A DNA stretch of 64,000 nucleotides from Castor canadensis (taxonomy: Eukaryota; Chordata; Mammalia; Rodentia; Castoridae): contig NC_133387.1 of assembly GCF_047511655.1 (NCBI RefSeq), forward strand, positions 23,058,353 through 23,122,352, in the 5' to 3' direction. Under the pieces are notes generated by a model that did not search any database, was not told where the DNA came from, and saw only the letters and a list, made by a program, of their open reading frames with translations. The translations under genes and the position numbers were made by a program. Below are positions 42,851 to 54,149 of the stretch, piece after piece. How positions within the stretch are numbered: position 1 is the first letter of the stretch; each line of letters opens with the position of its first letter.

Positions 42851-44614
42851 CACAGACAGGCCCACGATCAGGTACATACAACATGCACACACTCACAGAC
42901 CCACCACATGTGGGCCTGCTCTCACTGGCTGCAGGGCACTGAGGCCACCCCACTGCAGAAGCTGTGACCATGAGGTCCCCAGAGACATGCTTCAGGGCTG
43001 CCAGGTCAAACCTGAACTCCAGGCTGTCTTCCTAGACTGATGCCAGCTGGCCCTCCCTCCAGCTCTTCATCCCCTACCCCCATAGGTCCAGTTTCCCCAC
43101 AATCTCCTCCCCAAACTGTGCCCCTTCTCCTGTTTCTGCCTCCTTTCCCTCTCCTTGATCTATCCTGCCACCCCTTGTCTTTTTCCCCAATCTGTCCTGT
43201 CCTGTCTCCTGCCTGGTTTTGTCCTCCTGTGCCCCCGATCTGTCTTGCCATGCTGTCCTGAGGCTGTTCCTTGTCACCTGGCTGTATCCTGCTCTCTAGC
43301 CCCACATCTGGATCCACAGCTGGTTCTCATTAGAAGAGAAGGAGCCAGAGTGTTCCTAGGGCCTGAGATGTGATATCCTTCTCTCTCTCTGAGAGAGAGA
43401 GAATGAGAGAGAGGTGGGTAAGCCTGGTATGAAGTTAGCGCCTCAGTTCATCTGTGTGGGTTCAACCAATGAGTGGGCAGAGAAAAGCTCCTGAGTGAAT
43501 GCTGTAGTGATGGTGGCACTGGGAAGCCGAGGAGGGCAGAGCACAGGACACCCCAACATCTTCACCCAGAATATTCTGCAGCAGTGTATTCCTCAGAATA
43601 AACTTTCTGTTTGATCCCTACCTTCTAGAGATGAGTACTGAGAGAGACCCTGCCATCACCCTTGCTAAGCCAGAGTGATTTGCAAGGCTCAGGACAGGAC
43701 TGGCTATTGTTTCAAATAGGACAAGAACAATGGGAGCAAGGATAGGACAAGAATAAAGGGACCAAGGGTTACCCCTTTCCTTGAGGTTCCCACAAAATTC
43801 CTCTAGGCAAAGGCTAATAAAGAAATCCCCGTTCAGGCTATATTGTCTCCCTGGAGAGCCAGGCTATAAACTCTCAAAACCGTGGGCCAAGTCCTTTGTG
43901 GTCTGTGAGAATAACCCTGAAACATCACCCTGCCAGACCCCCAGGTGGGAAAAAAAAGTCACCAGGGGCAAGACCTGGTGCCACCTTTGCCCTCAATCAA
44001 TGACTCCTGGGGTCATGTCCTGGGGTGTCCAGGAATCCAGAGCGCAAGTGGCTGTGCTTCTAGGAGCCAGGCCCACTGGGGCCAGGGATCATGTCAGAAG
44101 TGGATTAGGAGGGAGCTGAAGAAACACTGATAGGAGAGAGAGGACATCCTTACAGTCTGCACAAGGGTCAGGAGAGGGCCCGGTAGAGGCAAGGGAACCT
44201 GCCTCAAGTCCTGCCAGGTGCACCCTTCCTCTTGTCACCATCTGGACTCAGCAGGGTGCCCTGAAGGCCCCAATACTCTCCATTCCCATACTCAAGCTTC
44301 ATCTGAGCCTCATCCATAGTCCCTCCCTCTGGACAGAGGTTCAGTGTGACACAGGCAGCTCCAGAGGGGTCGTTGGGGACATCACCATTATTGAGCATCA
44401 TCCAGACGGCTTCCCCTCTAAAGGAAATCAGCATATCTGGCCAAACCCGGCTGTTGGGTGGCCCTCGGCTAATCCACTGCACAGGTCATTAAGATATTTT
44501 CAACCTGCCTGCCATGCACCAGCACCACACACATGGCTCACTGAGATGGCCTTCCTGGCAGGCCCAAGGCTGTGGCCAGGTAGCACAAGGGAGGGACCGA
44601 GACATGAAGTGCTA
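42851..44614. other. GC-rich single-copy DNA
   Basis: No gene or repeat family was recognised. A pyrimidine-rich stretch at 43020-43300 gives overlapping proline-rich and glycine/arginine-rich open frames on the two strands, which I regard as composition artefacts. A minus-strand open frame of 92 codons (44204-44482) has balanced composition but no family resemblance. Confidence 0.45.
43379..43403. repeat. Perfect CT/GA palindrome
   Basis: Twelve bases TTCTCTCTCTCT, a single G, then their exact reverse complement. A longer GA run follows. It could extrude as a hairpin, but CT/GA tracts readily arise by slippage. Confidence 0.85.
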
Positions 44615-44630
44615 CTGCCCCCTGCTGGCA
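44615..44630 (-). promoter_or_regulatory. CTCF-like binding site
   Basis: The plus strand reads CTGCCCCCTGCTGGCA. The minus strand carries CCAGCAGGGGGCA, a full match to the CTCF core (CCASYAGRKGGCR). It lies in single-copy DNA. CTCF sites anchor chromatin loops, with orientation set by the motif strand. Confidence 0.6.
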
Positions 44631-47539
44631 GATTCCAGAATATTCCAGGCCGATGTCAAAGATAAGATCCAACAGGCAGGAAGGGCATCCCCTCCTCCAT
44701 TCACCTTTCAACAGGGAACACACAGGGTTCCCACTGGGGCCATGGAACTGGCTACACCCAGGAGAGTTGTTGGCTCAAAAATAGGGGACAGACATCAGAG
44801 AAGATGAGAGGGAGAAGGAGAGTAAAGAAAAGAGAGCTCCCACCTTGCCTGAAGAATGAGTATAATGACAACGTCATCACATCTCACGAGAACATCCCTG
44901 AAATCCAGGATGGTTCCTTCCATTGTGCAGAAGAGAACGAGCAAGTCCAAAGAATTGTATCACCCAGTCCCAGTCACACAGCCAAGCGCAGAAGGAATTT
45001 CCTTGTCCAGCACTCTGACATATGGTGCCAGTAATGTGTCCCAGAACATTCACAGCATGGCATCTTGTCCTGACAAAAGCCCTCCCACACACAGGGCTAG
45101 ACTCTGCTTGTCACCTGGTGACAGGCAGGTGTGGTCGGGGAAAGGCCTATCTGGTAATGGCCTGTGTTTTCCATGGGAGACCAGCAGAGATCCGAGAAAA
45201 CAGAAGGCTCTTAGAGTTGGAGGCCCCTCCCAGTGTAGCCAGAAGGGCAATCCAGGAGCTCCCGTGCTGGGCTGGCCCTGCTACAGGCTGGAGTTTAGAT
45301 GACTGCTCGTGTCCTGTGTGCCTCTGTTGCTACCCAGCAAGTGACCTGCATGACCACAGGAAAGAACAGAAGTCCTGAGTTGAAGAAAATCGGATTCTTG
45401 GAGCTCAACACATGTTGAACTTCCTTCTTCATTATGGATCCATCTTCTTCTTCCTCCCTGGTCAACTTCCCAGACCTTCCATCTTGGCTTCTCCTCCATC
45501 CTCCCTGATTTGGTCTGATTTCCTCCAATCCTGCCCTAACCACTGCCCAGTGCCACCCCTTCCTCTCCGGTCTCTCCCCCAGTTGATGACCATGTCAGGC
45601 TCAAGGGCAGGACTGAACTGATTGAGCAGAAATGAGTCCATCTTTCACCCTGTCTCTGAGTCAGCCACAAGTGATAGCAAAATGCATCCCCTGCTATGGA
45701 CTGGGAACAGGTGACAAATGGGCGACTTGTTCTTCCTCTAGATTTTTGTTAACACTTAGAAGAGGAAGAATATTTATTCGTAAGGAAATGGGACCTGTCA
45801 GAGCCCATGAACACCCCCACACATGTCTGCTCTCAAGGAAGAAGAAAGACAAGTGGAGGAATCTAAGACCCTTGTGAGCTACAGAGCAATCTCTCTGGAA
45901 ATAAAATGTGCACCCAAGCAGGGGCTCCAATCAAATGCTCCCACCAGCTAGAAAGGAAAGCTACCAGAGGAGAAAATGAAGCCAGCTCCACCAGCATGCT
46001 CAGCCTGGCAGCACCAGTGCTCAGTCAGCCCTAGTCCTGCCTACCTGGCCAAGTTCTGTCATTCCTGAGCCCTCTCTGCCACCTGGGGGCCCATGGATAC
46101 TTTCCACAGGAAGTACCACCTTGAAGGGAGCTCTGGGGTCTTCACCCACCACTCCGGAGCACCATGGCCTCAGGACAGGTCAGGCCTGGGCAACCTTGAC
46201 CTTCACCGCCTCCCTACAACAGCCTTTCTTGCTCATAGAAACCACTTGCTGCATGGGCCAATCCAGTGCTCAGCCTCCAGGGACAGAGAATGGGCCCACG
46301 CATCCCTGTCACCGGTAAACTTTCATGGTGGAAAGGGATGGGCAATGGTAGAAAGTCACATTTCTGTATCACTTATCTCTCAAAAAGAACTTCCACCTAC
46401 TGACTTCATCTGCGGCTCCCATGACCCTGGGTTTTCAAATCTGTATTTTTATGGAAGAGGAAACAGAGTCTCAGAGAGATGTGTGGTCACCCCAGCCTGA
46501 GCCTGACCCCAAAACAATCCTGCCCTCAATTGAAGGCAGGTCCTTCAGCCATGACCAGGGACAGGTGTGACTGGTCCCCAGACAGAGACACAGCCACTGG
46601 CTGGGTCAACACAACTAGGAGTGTGGCCCTGCCACCTTGATTGGTGGCTCTCACAAACCCACTGTCCTCTCCGACAGCCCCTGGGGAAGGGGCAGAGAAT
46701 CCCCATTTCTGAACGATGAAGCAGAGTGCAGAAGTGAAGTGGCCTAATGAGAAGTCAGAACCAGGGCCCTCACTGGTGCCACCAGAAGCCACCTTCTAAT
46801 GCCACCGTCTGCCAAGGCAATCCTGCCTCACAATTTATGCCATGCTCTGTGTTCCTTGAGGGCCAGGAAACAACTATCCAGAGTTTTCTTGGGGAGAATA
46901 AGAAGATTCTACTCTCCCCAGTCCTTCCTGCGCACCCAGCCCCCAGCAAGGCCAGTGACCTTCAGCAGTTTGGCAGCCATCGTCCTCAGAGCCTCATGTA
47001 TGGGTCTCTCCTGCCCTCTGGTGGACAGACTACAGCAGTGCAACCGTGTCCCCTCTCCCAAATGCAGACGAAATCACCTGTATGCCCTCCCCACCCCCTC
47101 GACCCAGAGACACACACACAGCCCCTTCAGTCTGTTCTTTTTCCCATAGGATGTTGTATCTGGACATGACACCACGAGGGCTACCCTAACGGAGAGGGGA
47201 ATGCTCTGCTACCTCACTTCCACTCCCCTCACCTCCCACAGACCAGGATCACGTCCTTCCTGACCCCAGCAGTCAGGGACCGCCTGGCTTAGTGTCCAGC
47301 TCCTTCCACATCATTGCCACTGGGCCCTTCTGCATTGCAACCCCTCCTTCCAAGGCCCCTGGCCTGAATATCACCTCTGCTCTCTGCCGGACTGATTGAG
47401 CTCCTCTCACCCACTGAGAGCTCTGACTGCAGGTGAGGGCTGACCTAGCCCCAGATGCCCAGCTGTGGCCACCAGCCTCAAGGGTCCAGGATGCCTATTT
47501 TCCAGGTCTGTTTGATTTGCTTCCTCAGCCTGGCTCCGG
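44631..47539. other. GC-rich single-copy DNA
   Basis: About 2.9 kb holds no recognised gene or clear repeat apart from a possible MIR relic at 46430-46490 ('tatttttatggaagaggaaacagagtctcagag'). Many open frames of 60-148 codons on both strands overlap and none shows a protein-family signature. Confidence 0.45.
47011..47027 (-). promoter_or_regulatory. CTCF-like binding site
   Basis: The plus strand reads CTGCCCTCTGGTGGACA. The minus strand has CCACCAGAGGGCAG, matching the CTCF core with the allowed A at the AGRGG position. Same orientation as the site at 44615. Confidence 0.5.
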
Positions 47540-47720
47540 CAACTTCAATTCAAACAACAATGACCAAACCTCTGCTTTAGCAAGCAATGTGCTAGACACA
47601 GTAAGCAGGACAGTGAGGAGCCCACAAACCAGGCCATCAGGAAAAGTGGATGTGGCTAAAAGGCACCAGAATGTGCTGGGTGCTGAACCAGGACCCTATG
47701 AGGACAGTGACCCAGGAGTC
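47540..47720 (-). mobile_element. L2 LINE 3' end relic
   Basis: The text 'agcaagcaatgtgctagacacagtaag..gacagtgaggagccc' and 'atgtgctgggtgctg' loosely follows the reverse of the L2 terminus. Weak and ancient. Confidence 0.4.
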
Positions 47721-48242
47721 CCTAGAGGGAGGCTTTGTGGGGTGAGTGACCAGACTCCTGCCTGGGCTGATATGCCAGCCAGCTCCCCAAAATGAGTAGT
47801 GGAAGTACTGTCTCCTGACTACCTGCATCGTTGCTCATCCTCACCCTGACCCAGAAACTGTGATCCCACTTTTGGCAATGACAGTGACTCATAGCAACAG
47901 GGTAGCTGGGCCCTGACCCCAAAGCCAGGGAGTGATTTGAACCTAGTCCCCTGTTCTTTGTACCATATTCTGTTGCTTCTCTAGCAGAAGGCAGAGCATG
48001 AGCAAGTGTGTGGAGGCAGCAATGGGGAGTGTTTCCAGGCAGGCCAAGGCCAAGCAGTGTGAGGAGGACTGTGTGGTAAGGGGCCATGTGACCTACACTC
48101 TCAGAGCTGACGTGGAGGGCAAGACCAGGGTTGGTTGACCAGATGTCCTGCAATAACCCTTCCTTCTTTATATGGCAATAGAACCCTTGGGGTTTATCTC
48201 AGTCTCAGTCCTCCTAAATAAAAACCTACATTTCTCTGCTGC
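47721..48242. other. Single-copy DNA, nothing recognised
   Basis: A 143-codon minus-strand open frame (47722-48153) has no recognised domain and is taken as chance. No repeat was recognised. Confidence 0.45.
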
Positions 48243-48625
48243 TATGCTTTGAATGTGTCCTTTCCAAAATCCAGGTGTTGAAACTTAACGGCCAATAGAG
48301 AGGTGCTGAGAAGTAGGTAATTAAGAGATAATCAGCCCAAGGGCTCCTCCCTTAAGCTTAAATAAGGGGGTGAGACCTTACAAAAGAGGTTTCACACAGT
48401 GTTGGCCTAGCTGCCCTTCTGCCAAGGGAGGACAGTGCTCGTCCCCTCCAGCGGATGCAGTAACAAGCACCATGTTGGAAGCAGAGAGTCCTCACCATCT
48501 AAGCAGACCTGTCAGCACCTTGATATTAGGCTTCTCAGCCTCCAAACTGTGAGAAATACATTTCCCCTCTTTACAAATCACCCAGTCTTGAGTATTTTAT
48601 AACAGCAGCACAGAGTATGACACCA
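48243..48625 (+). mobile_element. MaLR-type solo LTR
   Basis: The segment follows an MLT1/MST-like MaLR LTR in forward orientation: 'atgctttgaatgtgtcctttccaaaatccaggtgttgaaac' (in pieces), 'gaggtgctgagaagtagg', 'gtgagacc', 'ctcagcctccaaactgtgagaaatac' and the ending 'acccagtcttgagtattttataacagcagcacagagt' (in pieces). No internal retroviral sequence follows. Confidence 0.88.
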
Positions 48626-48734
48626 GCCTTCCTTACTGACAAGTAGCCCTATGGCTAAGGGGGATGTAAGTAGAAGCTGTGAAACAATTTCCAGGTGCCG
48701 CTTGTGAAGAAAGGACTCTCCCCTTCCTCTGCCG

Positions 48735-48750
48735 CCTCCCCCTGCTGGCT
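48735..48750 (-). promoter_or_regulatory. Weak CTCF-like site
   Basis: The plus strand reads CTCCCCCTGCTGGCT. The minus strand has AGCCAGCAGGGGGAG, one mismatch from the CTCF core (A for the usual C after the G run). Same orientation as the 44.6 and 47.0 kb sites. Confidence 0.3.
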
Positions 48751-48952
48751 GGATTGCAGACGGGGTGAGAAGGCTGGGGCCATGCAAATGAGGGCGACAC
48801 CTCAGGCACAGCAGAGCGAGCACACAGGGCGACACCAGGGAGCTGTGATATCCAGTATGCTGGTGGCCAGGTTGTTAGTTCACTCACATTTTAGCCATTC
48901 TTTGTGGTCTCTGTTATAACACTGAACCAGATTCCAGTTAACACAAATGCTA

Positions 48953-49073
48953 TTCCAGGCAGAGTGTGGTGACACACACCTGTGATCCGAACACTCAGGA
49001 GACCAAGACAGGAAGATCTCAAGTTCCAGGTCAGCCTGGGCTACATAATGAGAGCCTACCTTAAAAAACAAAA
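48953..49073 (+). repeat. B1 SINE monomer
   Basis: It reads 'ggcagagtgtggtgacacacacctgtgatccg' (in pieces) to 'ggtcagcctgggctacataatgagagcctacc' and an A-rich tail. Confidence 0.92.
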
Positions 49074-49369
49074 TGGCTATTCTAGGGTCTTGGCCAGGGG
49101 ATGAAGCCTGAGGCCATGGCAGTGAAAGGGATGACAGCATTCCTGAGCACTATGGAGACAAGTTTGTATCTAACTAAATGTGGAGACAAAGTAGAACCAG
49201 AATGGCCTAAAGTTTTGATACCAGAATGGAGGTATTGGAGACAAGCTGTGTTTTTCTGTTCCTTTGTCATTTCCCTTCTAGAGCTAACTTCCTCCTTTCT
49301 TTTTGCTAAAAAAAAAAAATTCCTTTGCCAAGACCACTCCTGCCTCCACCCCTCCCATGTGCTACTCTT

Positions 49370-49605
49370 TGCCAGAACCTCACCTCCAGCCCCATGTCAC
49401 TTTCATCTGGTTAACTCATAGCATCTATTAAGGACTTAGTGCAAACGGTGCCACCCAACCCCCACCTCCACTCCCAACCCCCACCTCCACCCCCACCCCA
49501 AAAGCTTCCCTGACTCCCCTGAACTGGGTTAGGTGCCCGTTCTCGGTACCTTCACAGAGCCCAGCACCCTGTCATAGTGCCTGGCACACAATGGGTACCC
49601 AAGAA
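49370..49605 (+). mobile_element. L2 LINE 3' end
   Basis: The text 'cttccctgactcccctgaactgggttaggtgccc' (in pieces) and the ending 'cagcaccctgtcatagtgcctggcacacaatggg' (in pieces) follow the L2 terminus. A C-rich tandem run (49452-49500) interrupts it. Confidence 0.65.
49452..49500. repeat. C-rich tandem repeat
   Basis: Two copies of about 23 bp built on CCCAACCCCCACCTCCACT-like units, then CCCCACCCC. The complementary strand is G-rich and could form quadruplex DNA. Confidence 0.85.
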
Positions 49606-49829
49606 ATGCCACTATTCAGGACTGTCCTTTATTCCTGCACCTCAAAACCACCGCTCCCCACACCACTGCTCCTGGCCAAGTTCCACCTACCTGAGTTGCA
49701 GCACTAAGGAGAAACAAAAGCCACAAGCCACGGTGGAGTTAGGCACCTTCCCCAGCTGCCCTCACCACACTCTGACTCAGAACTCCATCATCAAGATGTA
49801 ACAGGTTTCTGCACTCTTACTCCCCATTT

Positions 49830-50100
49830 GGGCAGAAAAACATGAAACAAACCTTCTCAAGGATCTTTAACTTGAAATGTTCCATACCTTAAAATTTAGG
49901 ACTCCATTTCAGAAATAATTCAGCCTTAGATGAAAGAAGACAAATGCAGCTCTTTTACCAAGAGAAAATTATGAAACACCACGCACGTTAAATCTCCATA
50001 TACCTTTGCCTCTAATGCAGCAAAATGGTGCCTTTATTGCCATTCAATCAAAGGCTGGCTAAGTCGGTGCAGGGAACTGGGGCTGCCGCAGCAATCACCC
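49830..50100. promoter_or_regulatory. Candidate conserved block with TCF/LEF-type site
   Basis: Single-copy sequence with 'gaaataattcagccttag', 'gcacgttaaatctcc' and ATCAAAGG (50047-50054), which matches the TCF/LEF consensus. No repeat similarity. Motif-based inference only. Confidence 0.25.
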
Positions 50101-50519
50101 ATGTTTCTGGCAACCCCTCCCACCAATCTCTCCCACAGCCTGTCATTACGAACACATGAAAGGCCTCCTCAGTTTCACTCCCGTCATCATCAGCCACCAC
50201 AGCGAGTTACTGACTACCTCTTAGAGGCAGGACACTTTGCCAGGTGCAGAAAAAGGAAACTGGAAGAGAAATTCCCCCAAAGATTTTTTAAAAGGAGGAA
50301 TATCTGCCTCTGAAATATGTCACGTGGAGGAAGAAGACAAATGCAGAGGCGTTGAGAAACAAAGATGATCTGGACCGGCATACATTGTCAGATTGCTCTG
50401 TGTGCAAATTCTGCCAAATGCAGGAAAATGATGCCATCCTGTTCATTCTACTGCCTGGTAACTGAGTGGGTTCCACTGACATGTCGGTCAGTCTCTTCTA
50501 ATTCTCACCCAGCCCTGCT
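50101..50519. other. Single-copy DNA, nothing recognised
   Basis: No gene or repeat family was recognised. The word AAGAAGACAAATGCAG occurs at about 49935 and 50330, a short direct repeat of uncertain meaning. Confidence 0.4.
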
Positions 50520-50910
50520 GTTATGGTTTGGATTTTAAATGTCCTCCCAAAGACTAAAGCCTTGGTCACCTGTCTGCGAATGGTATATTTGGCGGTTGTG
50601 GAACCTTTAGGAGGTGGGGCCTCACAGAAGAAAATTAAGTCATTGGTGATTTACCTTTGCCGGATATTGGGACCTCCCCCCATCCTTCCTCTCTGTCTTT
50701 GCTCCTAGGCCACCATAAGACAAGCAGCTTCGACTCACCATGCACTCCTCACGATTATGCTCTGCCTCACCACAGGTCTAAAAACAAGGCAGCCAGCCAG
50801 GTTTCATTATGAATGAAACCTCAAACTCTGAGTCCAAATAAATCTTTCATCTTTATAAGTTGATTACTTCAGGTATTTTGTCACAGTAACTGAAAGCTGG
50901 CTAACACATC
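50520..50910 (+). mobile_element. MaLR-type solo LTR
   Basis: Forward-oriented MaLR LTR of a different subtype from the one at 48.2 kb: 'ttatggtttggattttaaatgtcc', 'aggaggtggggcctcac', 'ggccaccataagac', 'caaactctgagtccaaataaatctttc' and the ending 'tcaggtattttgtcacagtaactgaaagctggctaacac' (in pieces). It contains a polyadenylation word AATAAA near 50838. No internal sequence. Confidence 0.87.
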
Positions 50911-50929
50911 CACCAAAATAGCTCCACAA

Positions 50930-51400
50930 TCTTTTTTCCATTTGGTCATGAAAATGTAAAAACTGAATCTGTGTTTTAAAGCTGAGAAGGTCTGAAAAGG
51001 GCTCCTTAGTTGCATAATTAGTGTGCAACAATTAGTCACACAAAGAATGAAAACAAATGCAATGGCATTCTGCAGGAAAAAGAACTCTATGAGCACAAAC
51101 TCTTTACGTGCCTTTCTAACCTATTCAGAAAAAATGATGGAAAACTGTTATCCTCCTACTGAGTGACTCACGGAGTCACAGTCACAAAGTGACACCTTTA
51201 TCAGTCATTTCTTAAAACCTCTTTCCACATTCAAATTATTTCACATCGTTGTCAGCAGGTATTAACATTTGCATGGTTTGCTCATTTGTGCAAGAAAAGT
51301 TGAAGGATGACTTCTCAATGTTTTGAAGCTTGGAGTTTCATGTAGTTGACATACACCATTTCTATATCGAGGGTCTGTGTACTTGTTGTTAAGTGGGTGT
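50930..51400. promoter_or_regulatory. Motif-dense candidate conserved enhancer
   Basis: Single-copy DNA holding several intact transcription-factor words: paired ATTAG sites ('gcataattagtgtgcaacaattagtc', near 51014-51036, in pieces), AP-1 TGACTCA at 51164-51170 followed by a second half site GAGTCAC, and an exact POU octamer ATTTGCAT at 51267-51274. No repeat similarity and no coding signal. This is the strongest candidate of its kind in the window, but conservation and activity are inferred. Confidence 0.4.
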
Positions 51401-51680
51401 CTCACTACTTAGAATGCAGAGCCGGAGAGGCACCAAAAATCAATTTCTTCATGCTATAAGATGAGAAGATTGGGGCCCAGGAAGGGGCATGCCTGTGCAG
51501 TCAGGAACAGAACTGTCTAAACACAGCCCTGAGGCTTCACCCCACTCTGGGCTCTGAGCCAACTGCAAAGTGCCCCCTCCACGACTTCACCCAGCAAGAA
51601 ATGCTTACCCAGGTGTCTCCCCTGGGACCAGTGAGCTTCCTCCTCTCTCTTACCCCACTCCTCTTGCAGAAGGCTGCAAC
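51401..51680. other. Single-copy DNA
   Basis: No gene or repeat was recognised. Confidence 0.4.
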
Positions 51681-51895
51681 TTTTTTTTTTTTTCCTGGTA
51701 CTGAGGATTGGACTCAGAGCCTCCTGCTTATGAAGGAAGCGCTCCACCACTTGAGCCACACCCCAGCCCTCTTTGCTTTTAGTTTTATTTTTCAGATCAG
51801 GTCTCACACTTTTGTAACAGCTGACCTTGAACCTTGATCTTCCCATCTCTGCCTCTTGTGTATCTGGGATTATAGGCATCCACCACCACACCCAG
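51681..51895 (-). repeat. B1-dID SINE
   Basis: In reverse: T run, ID monomer ('ctggtactgaggattggactcagagcc', 'ccacttgagccacaccccagcc' in pieces) and B1 monomer ('tgaccttgaaccttgatcttcccatctctgcc' in pieces, 'gggattataggcatccaccacc'). Confidence 0.93.
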
Positions 51896-53450
51896 TGGGG
51901 CTGTACCTTCTCATAGGCCCCGGTCTCCAGGTACTGAACATCTGGCATTCCAGACAGCCTTCAGAATGGGTGGCACTGAAAGTCAGCCTTCCCAGTGCCC
52001 AAGTGGTTTCCCCTTCCCTGTCATCAGTTTACCCACCAGGTGGGCAAGGAAGGCCCTTCCATGGGGATGCAAAGCCACATTGCACATCTGGCAGAGCACC
52101 TGGCCCAGCATGTCTCTTCGGGAGAACAGTAGGGACAAGAATCTGTATACTTTCTTCCTGCTAATCTAGCCTTGCACCCCATGTCTCCTTTATCCACTCT
52201 CACCCCCAGAAGAACTCTGCTTCTTATCCTATGCCCTGTGACATCATGGAATGTGAACTGAGTTCAATCACGCAATGGGTGGGCACCCAAAAGGGATCTC
52301 CTGTGTGACAGTGTTGGCCATGACAGGACACCTTGTGCCATACAGAGAACCAATAGGCAGCAATAGTTGGGAAGGAACCCAGACTCCCTATCTGCTACGT
52401 TGCTATAACTTACTTCATAACACTTCAGCATAGATGGCAGTACCATAAACACAGGCAGCAATCATACACAGATAGCCTGCGGGAAGTTCTTGAACGTTTC
52501 AAGTTCCTTAATGTGGAATGCTCACGACAGGGGTGGGTAGTTAGATCTGAATACTCTCATGAAACCCCACAGCTGCTCACAGCATTCCCACCAACCCCAC
52601 TTCTGATCAATACCGCAGCTTCTGTCAATTAGTATAACGGATATTAGAAAATACCTTCATTACTGAAGCGGGTGCACTCTCAGATGCATGGATTGGGTAA
52701 ACATGGTTCCAATCACTCCCACCCCAGTGTGAACGGGGTAAGAGAAGCCTTTGCAGGCAGTTAGCTCAGCCCGCAGGGATAGCATCCAGGACTTCTGGTT
52801 CCATCCGGGGCTTAGGGAACAGAGCCACCTGATCCCAATGAGAAGATTAACACTTATCTTCTGCTCAGGCATTTCTTCATCCACCTGAGTATGCAAAATA
52901 CTTAAGAAAATCCAAAAGCAAGGAGCTGGGACATCCTGGAGCTTACATAAGTGGATTTTATGACCATTATTACGCCAGACTGCTAATAGATTTTTGTACA
53001 TGTAACAAAATTTGTTTAGAGATTTACTTTCACTGGAACATGCCACAAGGTATAAAGCTTAACGGGCAAAAAAGAAGCTTATATCCCTCACTTATCTCTA
53101 AATCATGTAAGTGACTGATGTCAAGCAAAAGGACCCTAAAGTAGTAAGCCACCTCATGACCTGGGTTAAGTTTACAACACCATTCCCTGCTCTGTCTACT
53201 AAAGCATCCTGTCTGTCATGCATTGTCCTCCTTAATGAGCAGAAACAGGGTTCAAAATCACTTTAACAAGCTGGAACATGAACTTTAGACATCAAGGTGG
53301 AATTTCCCAGTGGTAAATGTGAAGTCTCATGGTCAAGGTTACAGACTTGTCAATTACAAAATCATAGGGAAGGAGGAAAGATTAGGCTTGGAGCACTTGC
53401 ATCAGACTCTGTGAATGGTGGTTTGATGAAATTGTACAGAGTCAACAGGA
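51896..53450. other. Single-copy DNA, nothing recognised
   Basis: A 128-codon minus-strand open frame (52660-53046) has no domain-like features. No repeat family was recognised up to the CR1/L3 relic. Confidence 0.45.
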
Positions 53451-53459
53451 GTATGCCCA

Positions 53460-53760
53460 AGAGAAACTATGAAGTGTTCAGGTGCTATCTAAGATCAGAG
53501 CAAAGACCAACTTCGCAGCATTCCGCCCTGGTCAAACCACATCTGGGATATGATGATAAACTCTGGGCTCCGTATTTTAAAACTCATTTTGACAACTAAG
53601 ATTCTATACAGAGGAGAGCAATCAGGAGAATAAGAAGTCTTAAAATGATAAATTCCATTTAAACCAAAAAAAAAAAACCTCATAATTCATCCTGGAGAAG
53701 AGAAACCAAAGGGAAGATATAGTCCAACCCCAAACAGCTAAAGGTTTGTTACAAAGAGAA
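53460..53760 (+). mobile_element. CR1/L3-type LINE relic, reverse transcriptase C-terminus
   Basis: Translation of 53525-53595 gives 'LVKPHLGYDDKLWAPYFK', which follows the CR1-clade motif LVRPHLEYxxQxWxPxxK near the end of the reverse transcriptase ORF. After one in-frame stop (53597-53599) the same frame resumes with 'DSIQRRAIRRIRSL', matching the CR1 (L/V)xxVQRRATRxVxGL motif. Further on, 'cctggagaagagaaaccaaagg' follows the family's LEKRRLRGD region in broken frame. CR1/L3 LINEs died out early in mammalian history, so this is among the oldest sequences here. Confidence 0.75.
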
Positions 53761-53873
53761 TTTTTGTATAGTAAGGGGGTAAAAGATGACCTAAACAGAA
53801 CAGAGACTTCAAGAAAGCTAGACAGTCCAACAATGGAAGATACTGGCTGTAGCATCATTGTTTCTTTATGCAG

Positions 53874-53962
53874 TATTGCCATCACTGTCATCAACATTGC
53901 CATCAACCCATCATTATCGCTACCATCATCACCACCATCACTGCTACATCACCACCATCACA
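53874..53962. repeat. (CAT)n/(CAC) trinucleotide repeat
   Basis: Imperfect ATC/ACC triplets ('catcatcaccaccatcac') run for about 90 bp. Confidence 0.88.
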
Positions 53963-54149
53963 GGTGGTGACCTTAGGACTGAGACAAGTGAACTAACGTA
54001 CCCCATATAAGGTAACTCATTTAAAAAGCCATTTCTAACACTAACATTCTATTGTTTTTAATTATCCAAGAAATTTTCTCTTTCCTCAACTTGAGTGAAA
54101 GGAAGGTGAGTCAGGGACCATCCTGAGGCCTCCCTTTTCTGTAGCAGTT

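Noticed and set aside
43040-43317. Proline-rich and Gly/Arg-rich open frames on opposite strands
   Set aside because: They are mirror products of one pyrimidine-rich stretch.
44204-44482. 92-codon minus-strand open frame with balanced composition
   Set aside because: It reads more like a protein than its neighbours but matches no family I know and has no exon-like boundaries. A database search would be needed to revive it.
46060-46100. Possible CTCF core (CCACCTGGGGGCCC)
   Set aside because: It has T in place of the key A of the core; judged too weak.
48243-50910. A full MaLR or ERV provirus bounded by two LTRs
   Set aside because: The two LTRs are of different subtype and the sequence between them is B1, L2 and single-copy DNA with no retroviral genes.
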